Assembly (NCBI RefSeq): GCF_030272705.1 | Contig: NZ_JARFYM010000007.1 | Span: forward strand, 124,001 to 188,000 | Source of the DNA: Rhizobium mayense | Lineage (GTDB): Bacteria > Pseudomonadota > Alphaproteobacteria > Rhizobiales > Rhizobiaceae | Direction: 5' to 3' | DNA: 64,000 bases | Program-made: the position numbers and the translations under genes | Part shown: piece by piece, positions 46,084-54,915 of the stretch | Numbering within the stretch: position 1 is the first letter of the stretch | Layout: every line of letters begins with the position of its first letter | Notes under the pieces: generated by a model | Told to the model about the DNA's origin: nothing | The model's database searches: none | The model's input: the letters and a program-made list of their open reading frames with translations, nothing else

Positions 46084-46130
46084 TTATCTCGACCTCAAGA
46101 TAATCCGAAATGTCTTGACGTCAAGATAAA
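46084..46130. promoter_or_regulatory. Twin MarR-type operators between EamA and MarR genes
   Basis: TTATCTCGACCTCAAGATAA at 46084-46103 and TGTCTTGACGTCAAGATAAA at 46111-46130 share the palindrome ATCTTGA..TCAAGAT. The second contains a perfect 14-bp core TCTTGACGTCAAGA (46113-46126). Both lie between the divergent start codons. Confidence 0.75.
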
Positions 46131-46149
46131 TTCGTGGCGAGTTCTTGCC

Positions 46150-46656
46150 ATGGATCGCATCGACAAAATTCTCGCCCAATGGCGCCGCGAACGGCCCGAT
46201 CTCAACACCGGCCCGATGGGGTTGATCGGCCGCATCAGGAACCTAGCCCACCATCTCAGCCGAGAAATGGACAGGACTTTCGCGCAATTCGGATTGAACG
46301 GTGCAACCTTCGACGTACTGGCCACCCTGCGCCGCTCGGGAGCGCCCTATGCCCTCTCCCCCAGCGATCTGATGGCCGCAATGATGGTTGCCTCGGGCAC
46401 CATGACCAATCGCATCGATCAGCTGGAAAAGGCCGGTCTCGTCGCCCGCAGCACCAATCCTGAGGACGGCCGCAGCCTTCTGGTGTCGTTGACCGAAAAG
46501 GGCTTTGCGCTGATCGATAGCGCGGTGGCCGCGCATGTCGAGACGCAGGCCCGCCTCGTCTCAGGCCTATCGGAAGAAGAGAAAGCGGCGTTGAACGCGC
46601 TGCTTGGTAAATATTTAGCCGGCTTCGAGGCCTCGATGCTGGACAAAACGTCGTAG
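46150..46656 (+). CDS. MarR family transcriptional regulator
   Basis: 168-aa winged-helix regulator: HTH region LSPSDLMAAMMVASGTMTNRIDQLEKAGLV, wing STNPEDGRSLLVSLTEKG, dimerisation helices at both ends. The ATG at 46150 (MDRIDKILAQWRRERP) is preferred; earlier starts would read through the operators. Divergent from the EamA exporter, the obvious target. Ligand unknown. Confidence 0.9.
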   Translation: MDRIDKILAQWRRERPDLNTGPMGLIGRIRNLAHHLSREMDRTFAQFGLNGATFDVLATLRRSGAPYALSPSDLMAAMMVASGTMTNRIDQLEKAGLVARSTNPEDGRSLLVSLTEKGFALIDSAVAAHVETQARLVSGLSEEEKAALNALLGKYLAGFEASMLDKTS

Positions 46657-46730
46657 GTTGGACCTCCGGTAGAAGCGGGGCGAGCGCCACGCCTCGACAT
46701 CGAAAGCGGCCTACGGGACCGCCCTCGGGC

Positions 46731-47468
46731 TCAGTATTCCTGACGGGTTGGCCTGAACAGGATTTCGTTGATGTCCACGTCTTCAGGCTGGCTCATGGCA
46801 AATGCAACCATGTTCGCGAAGGAATCGGCGGGAATGGCAAGCTCGTAGACCTTCCGGACACGCTCGGCGACATCGGGTTCGGTGATGCTGTCGGGAAGTT
46901 CGGTTGCGACCGCACCGGGTGAAATGATGGTGGTTCGGATGTTATAAGGTTTGATCTCCTGCCGCAGTCCCTCGGAGATCACACGCACGCCATGCTTCGT
47001 CGCGGCGTAAACCGCTCCTCCCGGATTGACCTTGTGGCCAGCTACCGAGGAGACGTTGATGATGTGGCCGCTCTTCTGCTCCTTCATGTGGGGCAGCGCG
47101 GCGCCGATGCCGTAGAGCACGCCCTTCAGGTTCACATCGATCGTGCGATCCCAATCCTCCACCTTGCAGCGCTCCAAAGGAGAATGCGGCATCAGCCCGG
47201 CATTGTTGATGATGACATCGATGCGGCCGTGGAGTTTTACCGCCTGGTCCACGAGGCGCTTGACCTGCTCGAACCGTGTCACATCGGTCTGCAGGACTGC
47301 TTGCGGATCCAAGGAAAGCTCCTCGGCGAGAGCCTGCAGGCGATCAAGGCGACGCGCACCGACCACCAATTTGGCCCCGTGCTTCGCCAAGCGACGGGCA
47401 GCAGCCTCGCCGAGGCCGCTGCTTGCTCCGGTTATGACAACAACTTTGTCCCTGATACCGTGAGTCAT
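46731..47468 (-). CDS. Short-chain dehydrogenase/reductase (SDR)
   Basis: Classical SDR, 245 aa: cofactor motif [15 protein letters not shown] at about 10-24, NNAG, catalytic Ser in INVSSVAG, Tyr/Lys in YAATK. The Arg after the first strand (GARRLDRL) suggests NADPH. Substrate unknown. Third gene of a minus-strand group with an aldo/keto reductase and a cupin, facing a LysR gene. Confidence 0.88.
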   Translation of the reverse strand: MTHGIRDKVVVITGASSGLGEAAARRLAKHGAKLVVGARRLDRLQALAEELSLDPQAVLQTDVTRFEQVKRLVDQAVKLHGRIDVIINNAGLMPHSPLERCKVEDWDRTIDVNLKGVLYGIGAALPHMKEQKSGHIINVSSVAGHKVNPGGAVYAATKHGVRVISEGLRQEIKPYNIRTTIISPGAVATELPDSITEPDVAERVRKVYELAIPADSFANMVAFAMSQPEDVDINEILFRPTRQEY

Positions 47469-47497
47469 GTCCTCTTCCTTTCCGGCTTGTATGCCGC

Positions 47498-48899
<1,402 letters not shown>

Positions 48900-49020
48900 C
48901 TTCGTCCTCTACCCGAAAGGCAGCACAATGAATTCGGCCGCTGATGGGCGAGATTTAGCGCGTGTGATTGATAGCGATTAGATGGTAAAATTGGCAAAGG
49001 CCTATGAGAAAGATTCATGA

Positions 49021-49914
49021 ATGCCGCGTCAGCCCGTGAATGATCTAATTGCTTTCCTCGCCGTCGCGCGGGAACAGAGCTTCACTAAAGCGGCCGCAAA
49101 ACTCGGGGTTTCGCAATCGGCGCTAAGCCATACCATCCGGGGACTTGAGGCTCGTCTGGGGCTTAGGCTGCTGATGCGCACCACGCGCAGCGTCTCGCCG
49201 ACCGAAGCCGGAGAGCGGCTGCTGGTGACCATAGGTCCCCGCTTTGACGAGATCGAAAATGAATTGGCCGCGCTTAGCGAATTCCGCGAAAAGCCGGCGG
49301 GAACCATTCGCATCACAGCCGGTGAGCACTCGGCCGAAACCATCCTCTGGCCGGCCCTGGAGACGTTGCTACCGCAATATCCGGACGTCAATGTCGAGAT
49401 TATCGTCGATTACGGACTGACCGATATCGTCGCCGAACGGTACGACGCGGGCGTGCGACTGGGCGAACAGGTGGCAAGAGACATGATCGCGGTTCGCATC
49501 GGCCCGGATATGCGCATGGCTGTCGTCGGCGCTCCCACGTACTTTGAGAATCGGCCGAAACCGCGGACACCGCAGGACCTGACCGATCACATTTGCATCA
49601 ACCTGCGTCTGCCGACCTACGGCGGCATCTACGCCTGGGAGTTCGAGAAGGACGGGCGGGAACTGAAGGTGCGAGTCGAGGGCCAGCTAGTGTTCAACAA
49701 CATCGCGCTCAGGCTGAACGCCGCCTTGGCTGGTTTGGGCCTGGCTTACCTTCCGGAAGACGTGGTGCGGCCCTATCTTCACGACGGGAGGCTGGTCAGG
49801 GTACTCGAGGATTGGTGCCCGCCATTTGCGGGATATCATCTCTACTATCCGAGCCGGCGGCAGGCCTCACCGGCCTTCGCTCTGGTCGTAAATGCCCTTC
49901 GCCACCGTGTTTGA
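49021..49914 (+). CDS. LysR family transcriptional regulator
   Basis: 297 aa. N-terminal winged helix (DLIAFLAVAREQSFTKAAAKLGVSQSALSHTI, residues 8-40), followed by a helical linker and the effector-binding domain. It belongs to the large group, often called CrgA/DsdC-like, that sits next to redox genes. It probably controls the divergent cupin-AKR-SDR operon from the 121-base spacer; effector unknown. Confidence 0.92.
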   Translation: MPRQPVNDLIAFLAVAREQSFTKAAAKLGVSQSALSHTIRGLEARLGLRLLMRTTRSVSPTEAGERLLVTIGPRFDEIENELAALSEFREKPAGTIRITAGEHSAETILWPALETLLPQYPDVNVEIIVDYGLTDIVAERYDAGVRLGEQVARDMIAVRIGPDMRMAVVGAPTYFENRPKPRTPQDLTDHICINLRLPTYGGIYAWEFEKDGRELKVRVEGQLVFNNIALRLNAALAGLGLAYLPEDVVRPYLHDGRLVRVLEDWCPPFAGYHLYYPSRRQASPAFALVVNALRHRV

Positions 49915-49950
49915 AGAGACTTCAATTTTGACGCTGTTATGAAGCGAAAA

Positions 49951-49976
49951 GGGCTCGGAGTGTTAACTCCGAGCCC
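49951..49976. terminator. Terminator between LysR and aldo/keto reductase genes
   Basis: GGGCTCGGAG-TGTTAA-CTCCGAGCCC, a perfect 10-bp stem; on the minus strand it is followed by TTTTCGC. It mainly ends the AKR transcript and also lies 36 bases after the LysR gene. Confidence 0.78.
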
Positions 49977-50018
49977 CTGAATACTGCGCGGAAAGTGTCC
50001 CCTCCGCAATTCCATCCA

Positions 50019-50849
50019 TCAGAAGCTTGCTTTTACCGGGTCCGGGCCGATGCGTCCGCCGGCAGAATCGAGTTTCGCAATTTCGGCGAGATCCTCGGCG
50101 TCGAGTTTGAAGTCGAACACCTTGAAGTTCTCTTCGATGCGGCTCGGCGTCACCGACTTCGGGATGACGATCAGGCCGTTGTCCATGTGCCAGCGGATGA
50201 CGATCTGAGCCGGCGTGCGGCCGTGCTTGGCGGCAACCTCGCCGATCACAGCATTGCCGAGAAGCTTGCCCTGGCCGAGCGGGCTCCAGGATTGCGTCTT
50301 GATGCCGAGCTTGTCGTGGACCTCACGCAAGGCCTTCTGCTGGAAGGTCGGGTGCAATTCGATCTGGTTGAGCACCGGGGTAACGCCGGTTTCGCCGATG
50401 ATGCGGTCCAGATGCTCCTTGGCGAAATTGGAGACGCCGATCGAGCGAGCACGCCCCTCTTCCTTGATGCGAAGGAATGCCTTCCAGGTATCGAGATAAC
50501 GGCCGCGATGAGCCGAAGGCCAGTGGATCAGGTAGAGGTCGACATAATCGGTGCCGAGCCGCTTCAGGCTTTCATCGAACGCCTTCAGGGTCGAGTCGAA
50601 ACCCTGGGCTTCATTCCAGAGCTTTGTGGTCAGGAAAATGTCCTTGCGGGCGACGCCGGACTGGCGCATGCCTTCGCCCACGCCATCTTCATTGGCATAA
50701 ATGGCAGCCGTGTCGACATGACGATAGCCAGCCTTCAATGCCGTGCTGACGGCCAAGGGCGCCACGTTTTCCGGCGTTTGCCAGACGCCGAGGCCGATCT
50801 GTGGGATGGAATTGCCGTCGTTGAAAGTGATTGTCGGTTGAGTGGTCAC
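50019..50849 (-). CDS. Aldo/keto reductase (2,5-diketo-D-gluconate reductase-like)
   Basis: 276-aa AKR5-type reductase. Catalytic residues: Asp and Tyr in YRHVDTAAIYANEDGVG, Lys in FLTTKLWNE, His in YLIHWPSA. The C-terminal cofactor region IVIPKSVTPSRIEENFKVFDF is normal. Different subfamily from the enzyme at 47498. Relatives reduce 2,5-diketogluconate, methylglyoxal or other aldehydes. Single gene. Confidence 0.92.
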   Translation of the reverse strand: MTTQPTITFNDGNSIPQIGLGVWQTPENVAPLAVSTALKAGYRHVDTAAIYANEDGVGEGMRQSGVARKDIFLTTKLWNEAQGFDSTLKAFDESLKRLGTDYVDLYLIHWPSAHRGRYLDTWKAFLRIKEEGRARSIGVSNFAKEHLDRIIGETGVTPVLNQIELHPTFQQKALREVHDKLGIKTQSWSPLGQGKLLGNAVIGEVAAKHGRTPAQIVIRWHMDNGLIVIPKSVTPSRIEENFKVFDFKLDAEDLAEIAKLDSAGGRIGPDPVKASF

Positions 50850-51005
50850 AATATGTCTCCAAAGGACTTGGGAGTGGATGGAGTGAAGGCGTGAATTGAA
50901 CCCGGGCGGAGGCCCCGGATTTCCCTGCGCGCATCGCAGCCGCTCGCGCCGGTCGGAAGCCTATATAATATAGGATTACAGGATTATCACCCCAGAGCGC
51001 ACATA

Positions 51006-51554
51006 TCAGATCACACGAACAGTTGTTCCCCGGCGGAAAAAGCGGATGAGCCGCTGCATGTCCTTGAGGCTGACGGCGACGCAGCCGGCGGTCGGCTCGT
51101 ATCCGGGTTTGATTAGATGGAAGAAGATCGCCGAGCCGCGATGGCGACGGCGCGAACTGATATTCCAGTCGAGTACCAGACAGATGTCATAGAGCCCGTC
51201 GCGTCGCAGCATCTCCTCATGGCTTGGCTTGAACGGCGCTTTGACAAGCCTGTTGTAATTGGGATTGTTGGGCTCGTCACACCAGAGCATGTCCTTACGA
51301 ATCCGCCGCATCTGCAAAGGCGTCTCCAGAAAGGGGACATGATCGCCGCGGATAAAACCATAAAGCAGCTTCATTGCAGCGATCGGCGTCGCGCCATCCC
51401 CTTCCCGCTTTACCGCCCTGCGTCCCGATCGGCCGATCGCAGCCGGCATCGTCAAGGCACCAATCTGTATCAGTGCGCGCGTCGATTTTCCCGGCGCGGG
51501 ACGAACGACGATGGTCGAAACGGCCCGCCTGCCGCCTGCCCTTGCCTTTTCCAT
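51006..51554 (-). CDS. L,D-transpeptidase (YkuD) family protein
   Basis: About 182 aa. The YkuD catalytic block reads SAIFFHLIKPGYEPTAGCVAVSL, with the catalytic His and Cys in the normal H-x(n)-TAGCVAV spacing. No signal peptide is obvious, although family members act on peptidoglycan in the periplasm; the basic N-terminus (MEKARAGGRR) may be a divergent signal or a misplaced start. Start choices are ATG 51554 or GTG 51563. Divergent from the response regulator. Confidence 0.82.
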   Translation of the reverse strand: MEKARAGGRRAVSTIVVRPAPGKSTRALIQIGALTMPAAIGRSGRRAVKREGDGATPIAAMKLLYGFIRGDHVPFLETPLQMRRIRKDMLWCDEPNNPNYNRLVKAPFKPSHEEMLRRDGLYDICLVLDWNISSRRRHRGSAIFFHLIKPGYEPTAGCVAVSLKDMQRLIRFFRRGTTVRVI

Positions 51555-51702
51555 TTTCCTCACATGTTTTTGCTTTGCGCGTGATTTCGTTTGAAATCAT
51601 AGCAGTTTCAATTGGACGACCAAGCCTGAGCAGCCTCATGACTTGCTAAAAATGCAATTTGGCGTAGGACTTAGAGCTAGAGAACACGAGGATCGCAACG
51701 GC

Positions 51703-52386
51703 ATGACCGCACGCACCATTCTGCTGGTGGACGATGACAACGACCTGCGCGAAATGCTGGTCGAGCAATTATCGCTTTATGAGGAATTTACGGTTCTGCA
51801 GGAGGCGACCGCCGGCAAAGGCGTGCAGGCCGCTCGCGCCACCCCCGTCGATCTCCTGATCATGGATGTCGGCCTGCCCGATATGGACGGCCGCGAAGCG
51901 GTGAAGCTGCTGCGCAAGAACGGCTTCAAGGCCCCGATCATCATGCTGACGGGTCACGATACAGATTCCGACACCATCCTCGGCCTCGAAGCCGGCGCCA
52001 ACGACTATGTCACCAAGCCCTTCCGCTTTGCCGTGCTGCTTGCCCGCATCCGCGCGCAGTTGCGCCAACACGAGCAGAGCGAAGACGCGACCTTCACTGT
52101 TGGTCGCTATCTCTTCAAGCCGAGCCAGAAGCTGCTGACCACGGAAGATGGCCAGAAGATCCGTCTGACGGAGAAGGAAGCGGCGATCATCCGCTATCTC
52201 TACCGCGCCGACCAGAAGGTCGTCACGCGCGACATCCTTCTCGAAGAAGTCTGGGGCTACAATTCCGGCGTCACCACCCACACGCTGGAAACCCATGTCT
52301 ACCGGCTGCGCCAGAAAATCGAGCGCGATCCCTCCAACGCCGAAATCCTGGTCACGGAAAACGGCGGCTACAAGATCATTCCATAG
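51703..52386 (+). CDS. OmpR-family response regulator, CenR-like
   Basis: 227 aa. Receiver with Asp55 (LLIMDVGLPDMDGRE) and Lys105 (YVTKP), then an OmpR winged helix (ILLEEVWGYNSGVTTHTLETHVYRLRQKIE). The whole looks like the essential envelope regulator CenR of Caulobacter and rhizobia, from memory, so the gene name is only probable. No kinase gene is adjacent. It starts at ATG 51703; the cyclic-nucleotide-binding gene follows after 10 bases. Confidence 0.88.
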   Translation: MTARTILLVDDDNDLREMLVEQLSLYEEFTVLQEATAGKGVQAARATPVDLLIMDVGLPDMDGREAVKLLRKNGFKAPIIMLTGHDTDSDTILGLEAGANDYVTKPFRFAVLLARIRAQLRQHEQSEDATFTVGRYLFKPSQKLLTTEDGQKIRLTEKEAAIIRYLYRADQKVVTRDILLEEVWGYNSGVTTHTLETHVYRLRQKIERDPSNAEILVTENGGYKIIP

Positions 52387-52396
52387 GCAACAAGAG

Positions 52397-52852
52397 ATGG
52401 CGCTCAATGACGATATCCGTCTGCTGTCGCAACTGCCGCTGTTCCACGGCATGGGCGACGAGCCGTTGCGGCTGATCGCCTTCGGCGCCGACCGCCGCCA
52501 TGTCGCGGCCGGCCTGACACTCTTCCGGGAAAAATCGCCCGCCGAATGCGCCTATGTCGTCACTCGCGGCAGTTTCGAGCTGAGCACCGTCGATGCCGCC
52601 GGGCAGCCGCATGTCGAAGCGACCGTGCAAGCCGGCACCATGCTCTCGGAACTGGCGCTGGTGACGCTGGTGGAGCGCAAATATACCGCGGTGGCGCTGG
52701 AGGACTCCGATGTCATCCGCATCACACGCGCCCTGTTTCTCCGGCTGATAGAGGAATATCCCGACGCCGGCCTCCTCATCCAAAACCGCGTCCGCGAAAA
52801 TTTCTCCATCCTCGCCAAGCAGGCTGCGGCCTTGCTGCATCGGTTTTCCTGA
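52397..52852 (+). CDS. Stand-alone cyclic-nucleotide-binding domain protein
   Basis: 151 aa with one cNMP-binding (Crp-like) beta-roll: LPLFHGMGDEPLRLIAFGADRR, FREKSPAECAYVVTRGSFEL, AGTMLSELALV. There is no helix-turn-helix, so it is not a Crp/Fnr transcription factor. The phosphate-binding cassette lacks the usual RxA arginine (ELALVTLVERKYTAVA), so cyclic-nucleotide binding is doubtful. Ten bases after the response regulator, probably co-transcribed and functionally linked. Confidence 0.85.
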   Translation: MALNDDIRLLSQLPLFHGMGDEPLRLIAFGADRRHVAAGLTLFREKSPAECAYVVTRGSFELSTVDAAGQPHVEATVQAGTMLSELALVTLVERKYTAVALEDSDVIRITRALFLRLIEEYPDAGLLIQNRVRENFSILAKQAAALLHRFS

Positions 52853-52890
52853 GATTCCAGCCTTGGCGGTTGCTGAGCCATGAGGCCGAC

Positions 52891-53067
52891 CCTCCTGGTT
52901 CGAGGCTCCGGCCTTTGGCCTGCGCACCTCACCATGAGGGCGGGGCGAGCTTCTTCCTCACCATCACGGCTGATCGTCTCGACCAGCCCCGAGATTCGCA
53001 CCACCTCATCCTGAGGCACCTTGACGCTGGAGCGTCAGTGGAAGCGGCGAGGCCTCGAAGGATCGCG
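52891..53067. repeat. Nested inverted-repeat element, copy 2
   Basis: Diverged copy of the element at 28627-28777: the left arm CCTCCTGGTTCGAGGC (52891-52906) differs by one base, GCACCTCACCATGAGGG (52924-52940) is identical, and CCACCTCATCCTGAGG and GCCTCGAAGGATCG stand for the right arms. It fills the gap between the cNMP-binding gene and xthA. Confidence 0.72.
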
Positions 53068-53111
53068 GTAGGCCCCATGGCCAGCGGAACTCTTGAACTC
53101 ACCCTAATATC

Positions 53112-53915
53112 TCAGAGATTGAAATGCGCGGTCACCGGCACATGGTCGGACGGGCGATCCCAACCGCGTGCCGCCTTCAGGATGTCGATGCGCTGCAGAA
53201 GCGGGCCGAGATCGGATGATGACCAGATATGGTCGAGACGACGACCGCGATCAGCCGCTTCCCAATCCTTGGCGCGATAGCTCCACCAGGTATAAAGCTT
53301 CTCGCTTTCCGGCACCTGCTGGCGCATCAGATCTAGCCAGGCGCCGCGCTTCATCACCTCGATCAACCCGTCGGTTTCGATCGGCGTATGGCTGACGATC
53401 TTCAGCAATTGCTTGTGCGACCAGACGTCATGCTCGAGCGGCGCGATGTTGAGATCGCCAACGAGGATCGCCGAGGTGTTCGGCTCGGCATTGGCATGCA
53501 GTCGCTTCATCTCCTCGATGAAGTCGAGCTTATGGCCGAACTTGGGATTGATCGTCCGATCCGGCTCGTCGCCGCCGGCCGGGACGTAGAAATTATGCAG
53601 CCGGATGCGTCGGCTGCCGCGATGGAAGATCGCCGAGATGTGGCGGGCATCGCCGACGTTGCAATAATCCTGCCGATGGTCCTCGGTCAACGGAATGCGC
53701 GAAGCGATGGCGACACCATGATAGCCCTTCTGGCCATGGACGATGATGTGCTCGTAGCCCAGTGCCCTCAGCGGCGACAGCGGGAAGAGCTCGTTCGGGA
53801 CCTTGGTCTCCTGCAGACAGAGAATATCGGGCCGGTGCTGCATCACGAATTGCTCGATGATCGGCATGCGCAGCCGCACCGAATTGATGTTCCAAGTCGC
53901 AATCGAAAATCCCAT
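53112..53915 (-). CDS. xthA: Exodeoxyribonuclease III
   Basis: AP endonuclease/3'-exonuclease of base-excision repair, 267 aa. Catalytic motifs are complete: Asn in ATWNINSVRLR, Glu36 in CLQETKVP, Asp/Asn in LVGDLNIAP, Asp-His in PSDHVPVTAHF. Start ATG 53915 (MGFSIATWNINSVR) is typical. Between repeat elements on both sides. Confidence 0.95.
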   Translation of the reverse strand: MGFSIATWNINSVRLRMPIIEQFVMQHRPDILCLQETKVPNELFPLSPLRALGYEHIIVHGQKGYHGVAIASRIPLTEDHRQDYCNVGDARHISAIFHRGSRRIRLHNFYVPAGGDEPDRTINPKFGHKLDFIEEMKRLHANAEPNTSAILVGDLNIAPLEHDVWSHKQLLKIVSHTPIETDGLIEVMKRGAWLDLMRQQVPESEKLYTWWSYRAKDWEAADRGRRLDHIWSSSDLGPLLQRIDILKAARGWDRPSDHVPVTAHFNL

Positions 53916-53940
53916 GCACAGACCCCTGCCTTCAATCCCG

Positions 53941-53994
53941 CTAGAGCATCCCGCCTTCAGGTGGAATCACCTGCAAGCGGATAAGATGCTCTAG
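53941..53994. repeat. 54-bp palindromic repeat
   Basis: CTAGAGCATC (53941-53950) and GATGCTCTAG (53985-53994) are perfect 10-bp ends. Inside, CCGC..CAGGTG-GAAT-CACCTG..GCGG form a further stem. A common rhizobial interspersed palindrome type, from memory. Confidence 0.75.
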
Positions 53995-54018
53995 ATTCAA
54001 ATGATTAGAGCGACCTTT

Positions 54019-54038
54019 GTGCGTTCAGGCGAACGCAC
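54019..54038. terminator. Short hairpin downstream of lolA
   Basis: GTGCGTTC-AGGC-GAACGCAC is a perfect 8-bp stem, 84 bases past the lolA stop codon. No T-run follows, so its role as terminator is uncertain. Confidence 0.4.
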
Positions 54039-54121
54039 GACGCCCTAGGGGTTTAGCCCGACAGGAAAGAAAAAGGAAGATCATTCAACGTCTTCGCTCG
54101 ATGTTGAAGCAGGGAAGAGAA

Positions 54122-54781
54122 CTACCGGTTCGTGCCCGAATAATCGATGCGGAAGACGCTGTCGTCGAAGGAAACGTTAGTCTTCACATTGTTGACGATG
54201 ACATCGGTGGTCTTGCCCTGAGGGTCGATGACCGTCCATTGGCGCAGGTCGTAGGTCTTGGAATCGAAGATCATGGCGATGGTCGCATCGCCGAAGACGG
54301 TGCGGTTGCCGAGCGTGATCTTGGTAAGATCGGGCTGCGCTTCGACATTGCGAACCATGTCGGCGGAGAGGTCGATCTTGTTGGCGAGCAACAGGCTCAG
54401 CGGCGTCTTCGAAAGCTGATACATGTTGTTCGTGTGCGTCTGGTCATTGATGACCTGGACGTTGTTGCCGTCGCAGATGACACGCATACGCGACGGCGGA
54501 TCATAGTTGAAGCGCAGCTTGCCGGGACGCTGAATGAAAAAACTGCCGCTCAGCTGATCGCCACGCGGTCCGATCTGCAGGAAGCCACCCTTCATGGTCT
54601 TGATGGACGAGAAATGGTCGGCGATCGCCTGAGCAATATCGGGATTGAGCGTTACCGATTGCTGCCCGAAGGCTCCCGCCGCGGGTGCCACGCTTGCCGC
54701 GCCCACAGCCACCATAGCGCCGAGGAAATGACGGCGAGTGAGGTTCAGGTGGATCGAGGGCTGCGCATCAAACTTTTTCAT
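54122..54781 (-). CDS. lolA: Outer-membrane lipoprotein carrier protein LolA
   Basis: Periplasmic chaperone that carries lipoproteins from LolCDE to the outer membrane. 219 aa. LolA-type pieces: QIGPRGDQLSGSFFIQRPGKLRFNYDPPS and MVRNVEAQPDLTKITL, TLVDPQGKTTDV-like (TVIDPQGKTTDVIV). The N-terminus carries a twin-arginine-like signal LTRRHFLGAMVAVGAA instead of a plain Sec signal. The ATG 54781 has AAGGAG at 6 bases, fixing the start. Downstream of ftsK (134 bases). Confidence 0.9.
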   Translation of the reverse strand: MKKFDAQPSIHLNLTRRHFLGAMVAVGAASVAPAAGAFGQQSVTLNPDIAQAIADHFSSIKTMKGGFLQIGPRGDQLSGSFFIQRPGKLRFNYDPPSRMRVICDGNNVQVINDQTHTNNMYQLSKTPLSLLLANKIDLSADMVRNVEAQPDLTKITLGNRTVFGDATIAMIFDSKTYDLRQWTVIDPQGKTTDVIVNNVKTNVSFDDSVFRIDYSGTNR

Positions 54782-54915
54782 CGAATTCTCCTTCATGCTT
54801 TGTCCATGGCGCGCAAAATCGGCGTCTTCATGGCGCGGCGGCCCCTGCTCGGTCACGAGCCGCGATCAAATCTCCGACACCATATTCTGGATATGTGTCA
54901 CGGGCTCATGACCCG

